From positions 18,739,880 to 18,803,879 of the forward strand of contig NC_082603.1 of the NCBI RefSeq assembly GCF_030936135.1: a DNA stretch of 64,000 nt, in the 5' to 3' direction. The position numbers were made by a program, and so were the translations under genes. Positions 12,001 through 22,870 of the stretch are shown one piece after another (position 1 is the first letter of the stretch; each line of letters starts with the position of its first letter). The notes beneath the pieces were generated by a model that saw only the letters and a program-made list of their open reading frames with translations, was not told the origin of the DNA and did not search any database. The stretch comes from Gavia stellata. Lineage: Eukaryota; Chordata; Aves; Gaviiformes; Gaviidae.

Positions 12001-15000
12001 CTGTGCTTCAATTCCATGTATGTAGAGTGGCAATAGAAGAAACTTCCCATTAGTGGGGGCTACATCATTGTAAAAACTGAATCTTATGAAAAGAAAATTA
12101 CATCTAAACGATCTTGCAATACTTACTAGCTCAGCTACGCACTTGCTGATCATACAGCTGCAGTACATTGATTGCATTGGCCATGCATAGGCTATGACTC
12201 TGTTTTGAAAGTGGCCTAATTTGATGGCTGTTGTGGTGCCTTGATAATGATACCTTCTCGAAGACTTTCAGACATGGAAGGGGAACATTTTTGGGTACAT
12301 TCATGTGATAGTAATCTGAGTCAGTGCATCCTAACAAGTTACCACAGTAACTGACCATGTGTGCCTTTCATGTCCCAGCTGCAACGTAAAATGAGTTAAA
12401 GCCTTCTTCATGGGCTTAGCAGGTTCATGCACATAGCCGTCCTCAGAACCAAAATCTCTGTGGGTGGTGTAAGGTAATCCATTTTCCTTTGCGATGGCAG
12501 CAGGTCCGAACACTCATGTTGTCAGTTACACTTTGTCTTAGTGGATAGGTGGTGAATTCCTAAGACACAATAACTCTATTGTTCGTTAGTATCAGTATTG
12601 TAATTTTAATACTTCAAAATTTCCAGTTGAACAAAAGGCATTCTGTAGTTTAGCATAAAATGTAAAAATACCATGTAACGATAATGCGAGTTAAAGCCTG
12701 GACAGTTAGTCAGCTAGGTTTAGGTACGTATTCTCTAACAGATCCCATGATATCATCTTTAACTTTAGTGTTAAAATGTCTGCAAAGCCTTCAGGGTAAT
12801 ACTGTAAGCAATAACATTATTTCAGTAAAAGAAACAAGATCTGCTCTTTTTAACTTAAGTTTCTTAGATTTTTTTTTTTTAAGTCTATGAAAGATAATAC
12901 AAGAAAAAAATTAATGTGTTATTTCACTGTTTAAAAACTCTCGTGTTTCCATATTAACCTCTACATATTCCATCAAATGCAGTGACACTTTTTTTGTGAG
13001 AGATGCAAAATGGATATTGTGTCAATTTACAGGGTCTGATGGTGGTTCCTTAATACAATTTAAAAGGAGCTGCTAGCAACAGATCATAAAATTACTACAG
13101 TCTCTGTGCTGTCACTGAAGCAGTTTTCTGTAGTGGAGAGCACTTCATCATGTTTCTCATCATTATATGACTTCATAAAACTGTGGACCTCTTCTAAGTA
13201 ATGATTAGGGTTGCACTGACAGATCTAGAGATTGCACTGCATAACTGAGGATTCTGAACAAGCCTCTCAACAAGCTGAGTGCCATCCCAGGTGACAGGCT
13301 TATTATATGTGTTAGTTTGGACTTCATTAGTTTTTGAAGTCAAGTCAGACTTGGTTACGGTGTCGTATAATGATGTTGCCATATGGCACAGAGGAATTTC
13401 CCTCTCTATTTAAAACTTGCTGCTTGTAAAAGCAATGGAGCTGCTTCTTCCCCTGTGCCTTTTTGCTGCTGCTATTGTTTGAAATGCTGTTACGTTCGGT
13501 CTCCAAGGTTGAATTCCGGTGTCTATGTGGCAAAACAGTTTTGCTAGAGGGCATTAGCTTTGAAATTCAATTCTTCTTGCAGTTTGTGAGAGCTAGTTTG
13601 GTTCCCTTTAGGAAGTGATCTATACTCTTGACCTAGCTAGCTAGAAGATGCATCTGTTCAAACTGCCTTTTTGTTTTCAAGGTCACAGAACAGTTGAGTG
13701 AATATGAGTGGGATAATAGGAATATGAGTTTCTTTCCTGCTGTTTTGGCAGCAGGAAAGTGTTCTTGGCAAGTGTGCTTAAGAAAATACAATACATGTTT
13801 TCAAATAACTGTAAAAACTTATACCATGTCTAATGCAGATAACTGCTGCAAAAATTTCCTTATGAAATTCAGTGGTTTTATTTGGCAGATCTTTGCTCAT
13901 GGGTCTCCCTAGAGAGGGGATTTAACAATTGACAGATTCATTGGTAGTAGTTCCAGTGTACAAATGAGGTGGAGCCGGATGTTGTTGACCACTGCAATTG
14001 CAGTAGTGGTATGACCTTGTCTAACTTTCTGTCTCAGACTTAAGTGTGTCTTGATTTATCTGTTTCTGTTGAAAATGAATTAAGTTAGACTCCAAATAGC
14101 TCCCCCGAAGAAAAAAAATTGCAAACTACAGGAAGAGACCTTTGCTCTGTCATCTCCTTGGAAAGAAAACAAAGGATTTTGGTCTCCCACCAGACACAAA
14201 TACAGAGACAGACCTCCATGCATCCCTTAATCCTTGCAGACATCCTTAACTAGCTGCTATTGTCAGTCAGTCCCAGGCCTGTTCAAATTATGTAAAAAAC
14301 CATAATTTATTTACTCATTCTGCTGGTTTTCTGATTTGTATGGTGTTTGGTTCCAGTTTAGAAGTCTTAGTAATTCTTTTTCTGGTGTCAGTGACACTGA
14401 ACTGGACAATTCTATTAAAATGGCTTGCAGTGCCTGGGTTAATGTTGTATATGGTGCTATTATCAGACATCAGAAATAATGCTGTCTTGAGATGAATGGG
14501 TAGCCACTTCCTAGAGCATACCTTTCTTATGAATAATTATGAATTTTAGCTGAGGATAACTAACGTGTAGTTTTCACAGACTCTCATTTTCTTTCTCTTC
14601 TTTCTCCTTTCATTAATCCTTACCTTCTTTTCGTGCCAAAAAGCATTGGCCCATATATCCTTTCTCATCTGTTACAATCATTGTAATTTTAGAATATTCT
14701 CATTGCTTGCATAATACGCTGCAATGATATATTAACATCTAGCTCTAAGCTAGGGGCAGTACAGTTTTTCTAACTGCATGGAATATGTGAGTGCACCTGT
14801 ACCCAATTAATTTTATTTTATATACAGCTATGTTGCCAGGTATGTGGGAACGAACAATAACTATAGGAAGTGCTGGAAAAACATACAGTGTAACGGGCTG
14901 GAAGGTAAGAAGAATCACTATAAAAGAGTTCAGTTATAAAAATAAAAGAATGCATTTATTACACTAAAAATGTCTCCATTTTTATAACCTGTCTTTTGAA

Positions 15001-18000
15001 AGCTTCTGGCGAATCTCCGTGTCTCCAAAACATAAAGATAGGTAAAATTGCTCCAACTGAATGCTATCTTGAACACCCATGTTTTAATTATCTTCTTGTC
15101 TCTCAATTAATAAACTTTTGTGAGAAAACAGTACTAAAAAGATACACACAGTATGATTTGTTCAAAACCAGTCAAGATTCTTGGAGAAAACATGGATATA
15201 ATCACATTTTAACTTTCCAGTTTTGTAGTGATATTTTCAGATTGTGATAATGGTATGTTTCAAATGGCTTATATTTCTGTAAAATATTTAATGATAACAT
15301 ATCAGAAAGTAAACAAAAATATTTAACCATTTAGCAACTAAATTCTTTCTTCTTCATCACCTGTCTTCAAACTGAACCATGACACACACACATGATTCAG
15401 TAGTGAGCTTTTGTTTTATGCTCAAACAACTTTTGACACAGGAGCCTATGAGATGGAAAGATTCTAAAACAATTAGGAATAACATTCCTAATAATGGTTA
15501 GAAATCAAACTGAGCATTTATTTTACGAAGAGTTAAAAGATTGCTCAGTACCCTATGAGAGATAGGGATGAATGAAATTACAACTGTTGTCTCAAATCTA
15601 AAATTTTTTTAATGGTATCATTCAGCAAACTTTGTGTAAACCAGCTCTTTTCTTAATTCTTTATCAAAACAAATTCATTACCAACTCTTAAAATAGAAAA
15701 ACTTGACACATTGGCTAATTTTAATTCTTTGTTAATTTTTAGTAACACCATTGCTATAAATATAACATATGCATCCTTTCTTCCCTTAGCTTGGTTGGTC
15801 TATTGGCCCTCCGAACCTCATTAAGCATTTGCAAGTTGTTCACCAAAATACACTGTATACTTGCCCAACTCCATTACAGGTAGGTACAGATGGGGCAGAG
15901 GAGGTTGTTTTCTGGTGTAGCAAAACTGTAGGCCTCACTGTAATAAAGCAATAATCACAACAATCAATTTTTAGTTGTCAAAATATATATTCTGGGGTGC
16001 AAGAAGAGAAGACAAATTTGATCAGCTCACCAGACGTTTAAAAAAAAGTCAGTCTTGCAGATTCTTTCTTCTTTCACCTAGAAAACTGCTGCTTCTTGCA
16101 TAAAACATGACAATCTTGGTGGTTTCCTAGCAAATACAAATAAAAGTTGTTGCAATAAGGTCTTGCTTTACTGACCATTATCTCTGTCTACTAGTTTCTA
16201 GTATTCTATGATACATTATTATCAACAATTTAAACTTAGCTTCAATTCAGATTGTAAACCCTTGTGTCAAGGACTGTGACTCCTGTATATGATTAGTGCC
16301 TAGCAAATGATTGGGTGCTTTGGCTGTTGCCACAGCACAAAGTAATAAACAAGTTACACACTTGGACATAGCTTCTGTCATTTGTAAATGCTGATTTGCT
16401 TAGTAAGGTCCAGAATTGAAGAAAAATCCATGTGATTTCAGTAGGAAGTGTGTGAGTGTTTGTGAGTTTACTGAGTGTTCATGAGTACTTTGAACATTGA
16501 TTATGTTTTCAGGAGGCTTTGGCACAAGCATTTTGGATAGACTATAAGCGCATGGATGACTCAGACTGCTATTTTTACTCACTGTCTCGAGAGCTGGAAA
16601 GCAAGCGTGATCGGATGGCTCAGCTACTTCAAGAAGCTGGACTAAAGCCTGTCATTCCAGATGGAGGATACTTTATGATTGTTGATGTTTCTACACTAAG
16701 TTAGTATAAAGTTTATTAAAAAGGGTAAAATGCATTTTAAACTATATTCTCATTTAATGTTTGCATAACATCGTCAGAAGTACTAACTGGGACTGAAATT
16801 TTCTGTTTGACCTTAGCCTGGGAGGTAGATTTTATAAGCTTCAGCAAAGCCTTTGTTTGTGATCCTAACTACTGTGTTTTGCAAAGCTTTGGCAAGGTTT
16901 TAGGGAGGATAAAGGAGGTAGATAAAAATTTCTATTTTCAAAAGATCTATGATTATGAAGAAGTTTGACAGTCAAGCACCTGGCTTAATATCCTGAGTTC
17001 GTACCATTTCTACTTTCCCCTTTCTGTTTTCTTTGGGTTTTTTGTTTGTTTTTCTTAATCTGAAGTCATACCCTGAAGGCTCTTTGAGACATTCTGATTT
17101 CTAAACACTGTAAAATGCTACCAAAATTTACAAAACCTGTTGGAAATTGAGGTTATGGTAACTTTGGAGGAAGAATTCCCACGGGGGAATATTTTCTAGT
17201 TCCACATTTTTCACTAACTGGTCCTAATGGCACTTGTCATTCACACAGAAATGTTTAAACACAGCTGCACCTCGCAGTGCTACCATGTGTCAGAAAGTTT
17301 TAGACATCCCAGTTTCACAGTTGAGAAAACTGCAGTTGCAGTGATTATTGCTCTCCATGAAATAAATACACTCTTCAGTACCCTCCACAGACCTGATCCC
17401 TCAATAACTCAGACTTGAGGACTTCTTGGAGTACTGCATGGCTTTCTTCCAAGCTACATGTCTGATTTTGCTTTGAATGGAAAGCAAGTACTCAGGGCAG
17501 AATGGAAAGGTTCAATCTGTTGACCGATTTTAATTGTTATAATATATTTTTTAATTATATTTTAAAATAAAAGCATACATCTTTATTCTTCAGTATTAAC
17601 TATAATAAAGCGCTGTTAATGAGCACCTTCCCAATGGAGTCTAGCAAATCTTACAACATGTTTGTTTTAATTTTTTTAGATGTGGATCTCTCTGAAGTAG
17701 ATGAGAAACAACCTTATGATTACAAATTTGTCAAATGGATGATAACATCTAAGGTAAGGTGTCAGTCATACTCTAGTTTTAGAAATGCTTTTCAATTTAA
17801 AGCAAGAGCAGTGCAACCGTACTTACTAAATAATGTAGCAGAGATATTCCATTGAATATATTATTTGGTGTTTATAGTAACTGCTGATAATGATGTGGCT
17901 AAAATATTGCTAAATATGCTGAAAATGTACCCTGTAGGTTTGTGTTATGTCCCAGCACTTCTCTTTCAGCATGCTTAAACGCTCGTTGTACAAAAGTACC

Positions 18001-19781
18001 TTGGAAATCTTTTGCCTAAGAGAAGTTATTTGAATTTAGTTAAGCCTAGCTAGTGCATACAAAACTGAACCTTGTCTTTCCCTCACATGTTGGGAGGGAG
18101 AGTTCTAGAAATGGAATAGTAAAATCATCATGCTTAAAACAGATTTTTTTTTAATACATATATAAAATAAGCAAATAGTGTTTCTGGTTTATGTTTCAGA
18201 AGCTGTCAGCAATTCCTCTTTCAGCATTCTGTGGTCCTGAGACAAAAAGGCAGTTTGAAAAATACATACGGTTTTGCTTCATTAAGGTAAGTATGTGTCC
18301 TGGGAAGACTTAAGACTCTTAAAAATCAGTGCAGTACAGAAATCTGCAAGAGACTGATTGTTACATTTTGCCCAGGATCTCCCGAGTTTGATGGCTTTAG
18401 GAACAGAAAGTTAGCTTGGTGTAAAATTCAGCACAAAGTGGCTTCAACTGTCTTTTGGCTGAGGGACTTTAAACCATAAATGTTGGTGGCATGGCTAAGA
18501 AGGGCAACTGGCCAAAAACAGTTGGGTCAGTAGGCCTTTTTTAGCTTACTCTATTGATTTTTAAAAACATTCTTGACCAGTAGTGACAGTGAACATGAAT
18601 GACACAGGTATGCTATCAGTTAAGGTGCATTCTATAATCCAGAGCAGAGAATAATTGTATAGCAGAGTCGTATATGCCATACCCGTTCAGCTTCCAACAA
18701 CAAAAACAGTGAAGAGGTGTGGTGGTTTTGGCCACCTTCAAGTTTAGCTCACTTGCCTGAAAATACATAGGGTGTCACACGAGCTCCAAATTACTAAAGA
18801 AAACAAAGACAAAGGAAGTTATGTTACATGTTTTTTTGTGAATTTGCTGACTTTTGCCATTTTGTGAGCACCTGCTTTTCACATATTCTTCCTCCTGTTG
18901 AATCTGTTCTTAAAAACACTGAAAGACTTTGGGGACAGGTACCTAAGCTTTGATAAGCCCTCAGTCCTAAGATGTTTCCCGATTGTTCTGTAACAGAGTC
19001 AGCATAATGGAACATGTGCAACTCCTTAACTGTTCTAGCATAAAGATTGGAGCCTTAGCTTGAACCAGTAATGAAGGGCAGTTTCTGCTTGTGTTACTTA
19101 GCTCTTTTGATGAGATATAAAGACTATGATATAAACTGAGCCAGTAACAACCAGGATGAAACTTGCTGGTTGTAAATGTGGCTTGCCCAGGATGAACAGC
19201 ACTAATTAAGTTAAGTTAAAGACTACTTGTATGACTCACCAGGTTGTAGCCAAGCCACACAACTGGCCAGTGGATACATTAGCCATATTTAGAGGCATTA
19301 TATTTAAGTACTTCAAAGCATAACTTGGTTGCATGGAGATTTAAGAATCCCAACTGTACACATAAAGATTAGGAAGCTATGCTAGCATGTCTCCAATATA
19401 GAGCTGCCAAGTCCATCACTGCATAAATGCCAGGCATTTATAGAAGTAGTATTGCTTTCATTAAATTTGATAGTATGAATGCTGAGAAAATATGTTATCT
19501 TTTAAATATACTTAATAAATATTTGCAAGGAATCAGCATTGAATTCTTTGTGTGGTATAGATTTGTTGCTATAACTGTTAATGAAAAACTGACTGTCAGA
19601 TATTCACAGGATGCAAGTGAAACTGCCAGATACTGATTTGGGATGAGATAATCATGACTGCTACTCTCTTTTCAAGAACGCCATACTTGCAGTAATAGTG
19701 ATATTCTTTGTTTTGCAGAAAGACAGCACACTAGATGCAGCTGAAGCGATCCTGAAGAACTGGAATAAACAGACAGCCTGA
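1..19781 (+). CDS. KYAT3: Kynurenine aminotransferase 3 (cysteine-S-conjugate beta-lyase 2), multi-exon, 5' end outside window
   Basis: PLP-dependent fold-type I aminotransferase that converts kynurenine to kynurenic acid and also has cysteine-conjugate beta-lyase activity; mammalian forms are mitochondrial and cytosolic. Coding exons read: 1-50 (leader, partial), 3194-3249, 4518-4662, 7490-7639, 8878-8964, 10546-10668, 10757-10877, 14828-14904, 15790-15879, 16513-16699, 17680-17753, 18200-18286, 19719-19781. Phases agree at every junction. From the ATG at 3194 the product is 419 residues, against 420 for the short human isoform as I recall it. Visible family marks are the N-terminal [20 protein letters not shown] (about residues 179-187; Asn183 contacts PLP), DEVYEWLVY (Asp211, Tyr214), SAGKT with the Schiff-base Lys about 245, and RFCF near the C-terminus (Arg about 394 binds the substrate carboxylate). 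No frame break is seen. KYAT1 is the nearest alternative, but the sequence follows KYAT3 throughout. Confidence 0.97.
51..3190 (+). other. KYAT3 intron 1, no recognised element
   Basis: A 3.1-kb AT-rich intron between the leader exon and the internal-start exon. I see no coding exon, RNA gene or identifiable transposon. Short open frames here lack splice-site logic or homology I can recognise. Confidence 0.6.
3191..3249 (+). CDS. KYAT3: KYAT3 exon with internal start codon
   Basis: After a TTGCAG acceptor the exon opens ACAATGGCC, with ATG at 3194-3196 in a weak-to-moderate Kozak context. It encodes [18 protein letters not shown] plus two bases of a Trp codon. The intron splits that TGG codon and the final G is the first base of the next exon (4518). 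In mammals the short cytosolic isoform starts at the equivalent Met; the long isoform reads through it from the leader exon. Both are possible here. Confidence 0.9.
3760..3792. repeat. Short TATG/TG/TA/CA microsatellite
   Basis: Alternating TATG, GTGTATATATATA and CACACACA units in KYAT3 intron 2. Alternating purine-pyrimidine tracts like this are length-variable. A run of 24 T follows at 3906-3929. Confidence 0.8.
3906..3929. repeat. Poly(T) tract
   Basis: An uninterrupted run of 24 T in KYAT3 intron 2. It could be the A-tail of an old minus-strand retroposon, but no body is recognisable beside it. Otherwise it is simple sequence. Confidence 0.85.
5515..6012. repeat. GC-rich block with imperfect ~106-bp internal repeat, origin unknown
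   Basis: This half-kilobase is much richer in G and C than the surrounding intron. It contains two diverged copies of a segment beginning GGTCAAGCC, at 5684 and 5790 (offset 106), each continuing as AAGTCAATCCAC or AAATCAATCTAC and then a GGT. Related GGTCAGG/GGTCAGCCC words recur through the block. It ends in an A-rich run (6010-6023). The composition and A-rich end suggest a degraded repeat or minisatellite inserted in KYAT3 intron 2. I cannot assign a family. Confidence 0.5.
9531..9728 (-). mobile_element. CR1 LINE, 3'-end fragment
   Basis: The stretch reads, in reverse complement, like the last ~200 bases of avian CR1: the TGGTGTTGGGTTGATGGTTGG word, then GACTTGATGATCTTACAGGTCTTTTCC, then the terminal GATTCTGTGAT. 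The same words occur on the + strand at the end of the larger CR1 at 37.8-39.0 kb. It is a severely 5'-truncated, dead copy in KYAT3 intron 4, inserted antisense to the gene. Confidence 0.93.
9729..10545 (+). other. Rest of KYAT3 intron 4, nothing recognised
   Basis: The sequence beside the CR1 tail is somewhat richer in G+C than the rest of the intron, but I cannot assign it to a repeat family and see no exon in it. Confidence 0.4.
12131..12530 (-). other. Coding-like minus-strand stretch inside KYAT3 intron 6, unidentified
   Basis: Read on the minus strand from about 12513, a 60-codon open frame begins [20 protein letters not shown] and runs into further open stretches in the next two frames down to 12131. 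The residue mix looks protein-like, but there is no in-frame ATG at its head: a stop codon directly precedes it. The frame changes twice. I do not recognise the protein. It could be a decayed retrocopy or chance. Confidence 0.25.
12869..13700 (-). pseudogene. Possible frameshifted retrocopy of an unidentified gene
   Basis: On the minus strand, three open stretches follow one another in different frames: 13554-13345, 13382-13194 and about 13228-13084. Their junctions make sense only if small indels shifted the frame. The predicted residues stay protein-like through the changes: Asn/Ser/Lys-rich first, then [14 protein letters not shown], then [19 protein letters not shown], ending at a TGA (13084-13086). 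A T-run on the + strand at 12869-12880 would be a poly(A) tail about 200 bases after that stop. No introns interrupt it. Together this suggests a processed pseudogene inserted antisense in KYAT3 intron 6. The parent gene is unknown to me, and chance open frames are not excluded. Confidence 0.33.
14828..14904 (+). CDS. KYAT3: KYAT3 exon carrying the PLP Schiff-base lysine
   Basis: This 77-base exon encodes [21 protein letters not shown]. In the aminotransferase family the Lys of SAGKT forms the internal aldimine with PLP, and the following T-x-S-V-T-G-W-K stretch lines the cofactor pocket. It completes an Ala codon begun in the previous exon (G at 10877) and ends on a codon boundary at a GTAAGA donor. 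All catalytic residues are intact. Confidence 0.93.
19719..19781 (+). CDS. KYAT3: KYAT3 terminal coding exon and stop
   Basis: After TTTTGCAG the exon encodes [20 protein letters not shown] and stops at TGA 19779-19781. The human end is similar in length and sequence ([10 protein letters not shown]...). The stop is followed by a 3' UTR of about 650 bases. Confidence 0.95.
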   Translation, partial: KDSTLDAAEAILKNWNKQTA

Positions 19782-20445
19782 TTTTTCTTATTAACTCTTC
19801 CATCTGGTATAATTATCTAATAGTAGGGTTTTTATTGCAAATTTAAGAAAAAATTACTTAATACAGTACAGAATTAATATGGCATTGTAAATAACTTTGT
19901 GCTGCCACCTGCTGAGGAGTTAAAACAATGATTTACTGAAATATGTGTAATGCAACTCAGGTTATTTTTAGCCTTTTCAAAATAATTTACTTTTTTTCCT
20001 AAAAATAATCTATGGGATTCACTTCTTTTACTGAAAGACAAAAATTTGTAGGACTCTGCATGAAATAAATAGATGATATAGGTATTTTAAAACTTACAAG
20101 AAAAAAGTGGGTGGTGTTTTTGGTATGAGATAGTATAGGAACTAGGGGTGACACTTAAACATCATGGCTTGTGAAACCCAGTAGCCTGCAGTGGAGGAAA
20201 ATTAAGATATGCCTTATATTAGAAAATTGCAGTGACTTTCTACATACATACCCACCTACCCTGTCCATGGACAAATTGCATCAGTTTAAATAAAGGGTTT
20301 GAGTTAAATGAATAGTGTTTATACTATAGACAAGATTGAAAAGTGCTAAGTTGCATAATTACTATTTTATTTTCCCCACAATAGTCATGTGTGCTGTTCT
20401 GAAAGTATTCAGTCCTCAATAAAATTATAAAAGTGGCATCTAGAA
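19782..20445 (+). other. KYAT3: KYAT3 3' UTR with three AATAAA signals
   Basis: AT-rich sequence after the stop carries AATAAA hexamers at 20064-20069, 20289-20294 and 20418-20423. Each could direct cleavage 10-30 bases downstream, so the mRNA may have several 3' ends; the end given here assumes the last signal. A TTTA microsatellite lies just beyond (about 20472-20488). Confidence 0.6.
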
Positions 20446-22250
20446 TAGGAATTCTATTTACTCTTGTCTACTTATTTATTTATTTATTACATGGATGAAT
20501 CTACAAAGCAAAATAGAAGACTTTGCTTTAGAGGCTCCTTCACAATTGGATGTACAGTGACATAATTAATCCTGTCATCCTTTTTCTTACCATGTTCACA
20601 ACATTGGTTACTTCACACCAAACTTATTTCAAACTCTTTAGATCTAGAGCGAGTGTGGAGATGGGCCTAATACTGTGCTATGGAGCTCAACGAACTGTTT
20701 CAGGCTCAGTTGATAAAGGACTGTTTCAAAAGAGATCAATATGGAGAATTCCTTTCCAGTTGCCTCCTATTTCAGTTCTTTCTGCGATCTTTTCATCTGT
20801 GAATGGGTTTCCCACTAGCAGAAGCAATCCAGGTAGGTAACCTTTTAAGGTTGTATGCTATGTTCTCCCATGTTATTTCTATATTCTGCCCACAGACCTT
20901 ATGGTGGAAAGCCTGAACAAATTCAATAACCAGTTTTGCATATATTTTACTCATTTTGTGATCACACAGCTGGAATCTTAACTGAATTCCATCAGACTCT
21001 GACCATGGCCAGGGCCTAAAAAGAGTACAGAAACTAGACTGTGAGAACAGCAGCTATGCCTTTTCATTAGTATTTCCTGGTCTTGGGCCTTTTGGGAGTC
21101 CAGTAGCTGGGACTTCTGTAGTCTTTGTAGCTGTCTTGCACTGCCGTTCCCTGAATCTCACCAGAAAATGGTTGACTGTGACTTTTAAGGTGGTGTGTAG
21201 TCTTAGTGTAGAAAAATCAATTTAGTAATAAAAATGACTTAACTGAAATTTCAGCGTGAATTTCATGTGGAAAGTCCTACATTAAATTCCAGGAGAAACT
21301 ATTTTTTAAGATACTAAATTTCTGTGAAATCTACACTATTTTACAAGGAGTTTAAAATCTGTTTAGGTAAGTTGCACTGGGGAGCTGTGCTGTTGCAGGA
21401 GCTAAGAGAGCAGTGCAACAGTCTATTGAGCTGCATGATAATTTGGGAAAGGAAGATGTAAAATAGTCTGCTGCTTTAATTGAAAAGTAAATTTTTATAA
21501 AATTAAGCAAATTTTTCAAGCATAAATACATGATAAAAACATAGACTTCTATGAACTGTATGATTATGTGAATCAAAATTTTCTACTTTCTTAAGCCTCT
21601 GAAATGATACAAAATAATGAAATACTTGAATTTTGGTTTCTTGTCCTTGAAACAGGTAATTCTCAATGCAATTAAAACTTATGCAAGTAATATTATTTTC
21701 ATCATTGTTATATATAAAAAGTTTTAAAGATCATTGCATCATGCTTCTTTTGAAGATAACAGCTACAGAACACAATTCTCTAAGTATTTTTCAAAACCCT
21801 ATTTCTACAATCTAAGATTTCCCTGAGATAGCTGGGTTGTTAGCATGTGAGCACACACTTAATTGGGTTATGTGGCCTCACAACAGTAGTAAGGTATTAA
21901 GGGTTCTTCCATTCACCTCCCTTTACAATGTTTTCATGCTCTGTTAAAAAAAGAAAGCACCTCCCTGCTACCAAAAGACTTGGTGTAACACGCTTAAATT
22001 GCTCTCATTGGCAAATGGGACACTGTGTAAAATGAGTCTAGAATATACATGAAAGAAAAATGATATGCAGGGCTGAAGAGGAAATTAAGAAAACTTAAGA
22101 ATAATAATTTTTCCATTTGACTGTTTCAAATATCTCATTAGTATGCCAATAATTCACCTGCTAAAGCACCAGATTTGAGTTGGGACACACAGGTGGCCAA
22201 TGTTTCAAAGATAGCTCTGCATTGTGTATAGGTGCACAGCCTTACTCATG
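20446..22250. other. Intergenic DNA between KYAT3 and the first LTR
   Basis: AT-rich sequence with a TTTA microsatellite at about 20472-20488. A 96-codon + strand frame at 20550-20840 has no recognisable homology and no splice context. Nothing else is identified. Confidence 0.5.
22245..22250. repeat. Target-site duplication, left copy (CTCATG)
   Basis: Six bases identical to 22865-22870 on the other side of the LTR, created when the provirus integrated. Confidence 0.85.
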
Positions 22251-22864
22251 TGTACTGGTTTTGGCTGGGATAGAGTTTATTTTCTTCATAGTAGCTAGTA
22301 TGGGGCTGTGTTTTGGATTTGTGCTGAAAATAGTGTTGATAACACACATGTTTTAGTTACTGCTGAGCAGTGCTTACACAGTGTCAAGGTCTTTTCTGCC
22401 CCTCAGGCTGCCTCATCAGCGGGTAGGTTAGAGGTGCACAAACAGTTGGGAGGGGACACAGCTGGGACAGCTGACCCCAACTGACCAAAGGGATATTCCA
22501 TACCATATGATGTCATGCTCAGCATATAAAGCTGGGGGGTTGATGGGGGTGGGGTGGGGGTCACTGCTGCTCGGGGACTGTATGGGCGTTGGTTGGTTGG
22601 TGATAAGCAATTATTTTTATTTGCATCACTTGTCTTTCTTGGGTTTTATTTTCCTCTCTCTTTGATTTTTTTTTTTGTTTGTTCCCTCTTTTCCTTACAT
22701 TTTATTATTATTATTGTTTCTTTTTAATTATTAAATTGTTTTTATCTCAACTCACAAGTTTCTTTCTCACTTTTACCCTTCTAATTCTCCCTCCATCCCA
22801 TTGGGGCGCGGGGGCAGAGTGAGTGGCTGTGTGGTACTTTGCCAGCTGGGGTTAAACCATGACC
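22251..22864 (+). mobile_element. Solo LTR of an avian endogenous retrovirus (copy 1), with 6-bp target duplication
   Basis: This 614-bp LTR starts TGTACTGGTTTTGGCTGGGA and ends CAGCTGGGGTTAAACCATGACC. It shares its 5' half almost word for word with the copy at 32.9 kb, including the GGGATATTCCATACCATAT block and a TATAAA at 22525-22530. A 3' polyadenylation-type ATTAAA lies at 22730-22735. The six bases CTCATG occur immediately before (22245-22250) and after (22865-22870), a perfect target-site duplication; 6 bp is typical of class II (ERVK-like) integration. No gag, pol or env remains beside it, so it is a solo LTR left by LTR-LTR recombination. The terminal CA has decayed to CC. The middle (U3/R) is G-rich. 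Confidence 0.9.
22525..22530 (+). promoter_or_regulatory. LTR TATA box (copy 1)
   Basis: TATAAA in the context AGCATATAAAGCTGG; the same context occurs in copy 2 at 33144-33149. It marks the U3 promoter of the former provirus, pointing rightward towards GTF2B about 3 kb away. Whether it is active is not visible. Confidence 0.7.
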
Positions 22865-22870
22865 CTCATG
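22865..22870. repeat. Target-site duplication, right copy (CTCATG)
   Basis: Matches 22245-22250 exactly and fixes the right boundary of the LTR. Confidence 0.85.

Noticed and set aside
20550-20840. 96-codon frame after the KYAT3 3' end
   Set aside because: No similarity to anything recognised and it begins beyond the last polyadenylation signal.
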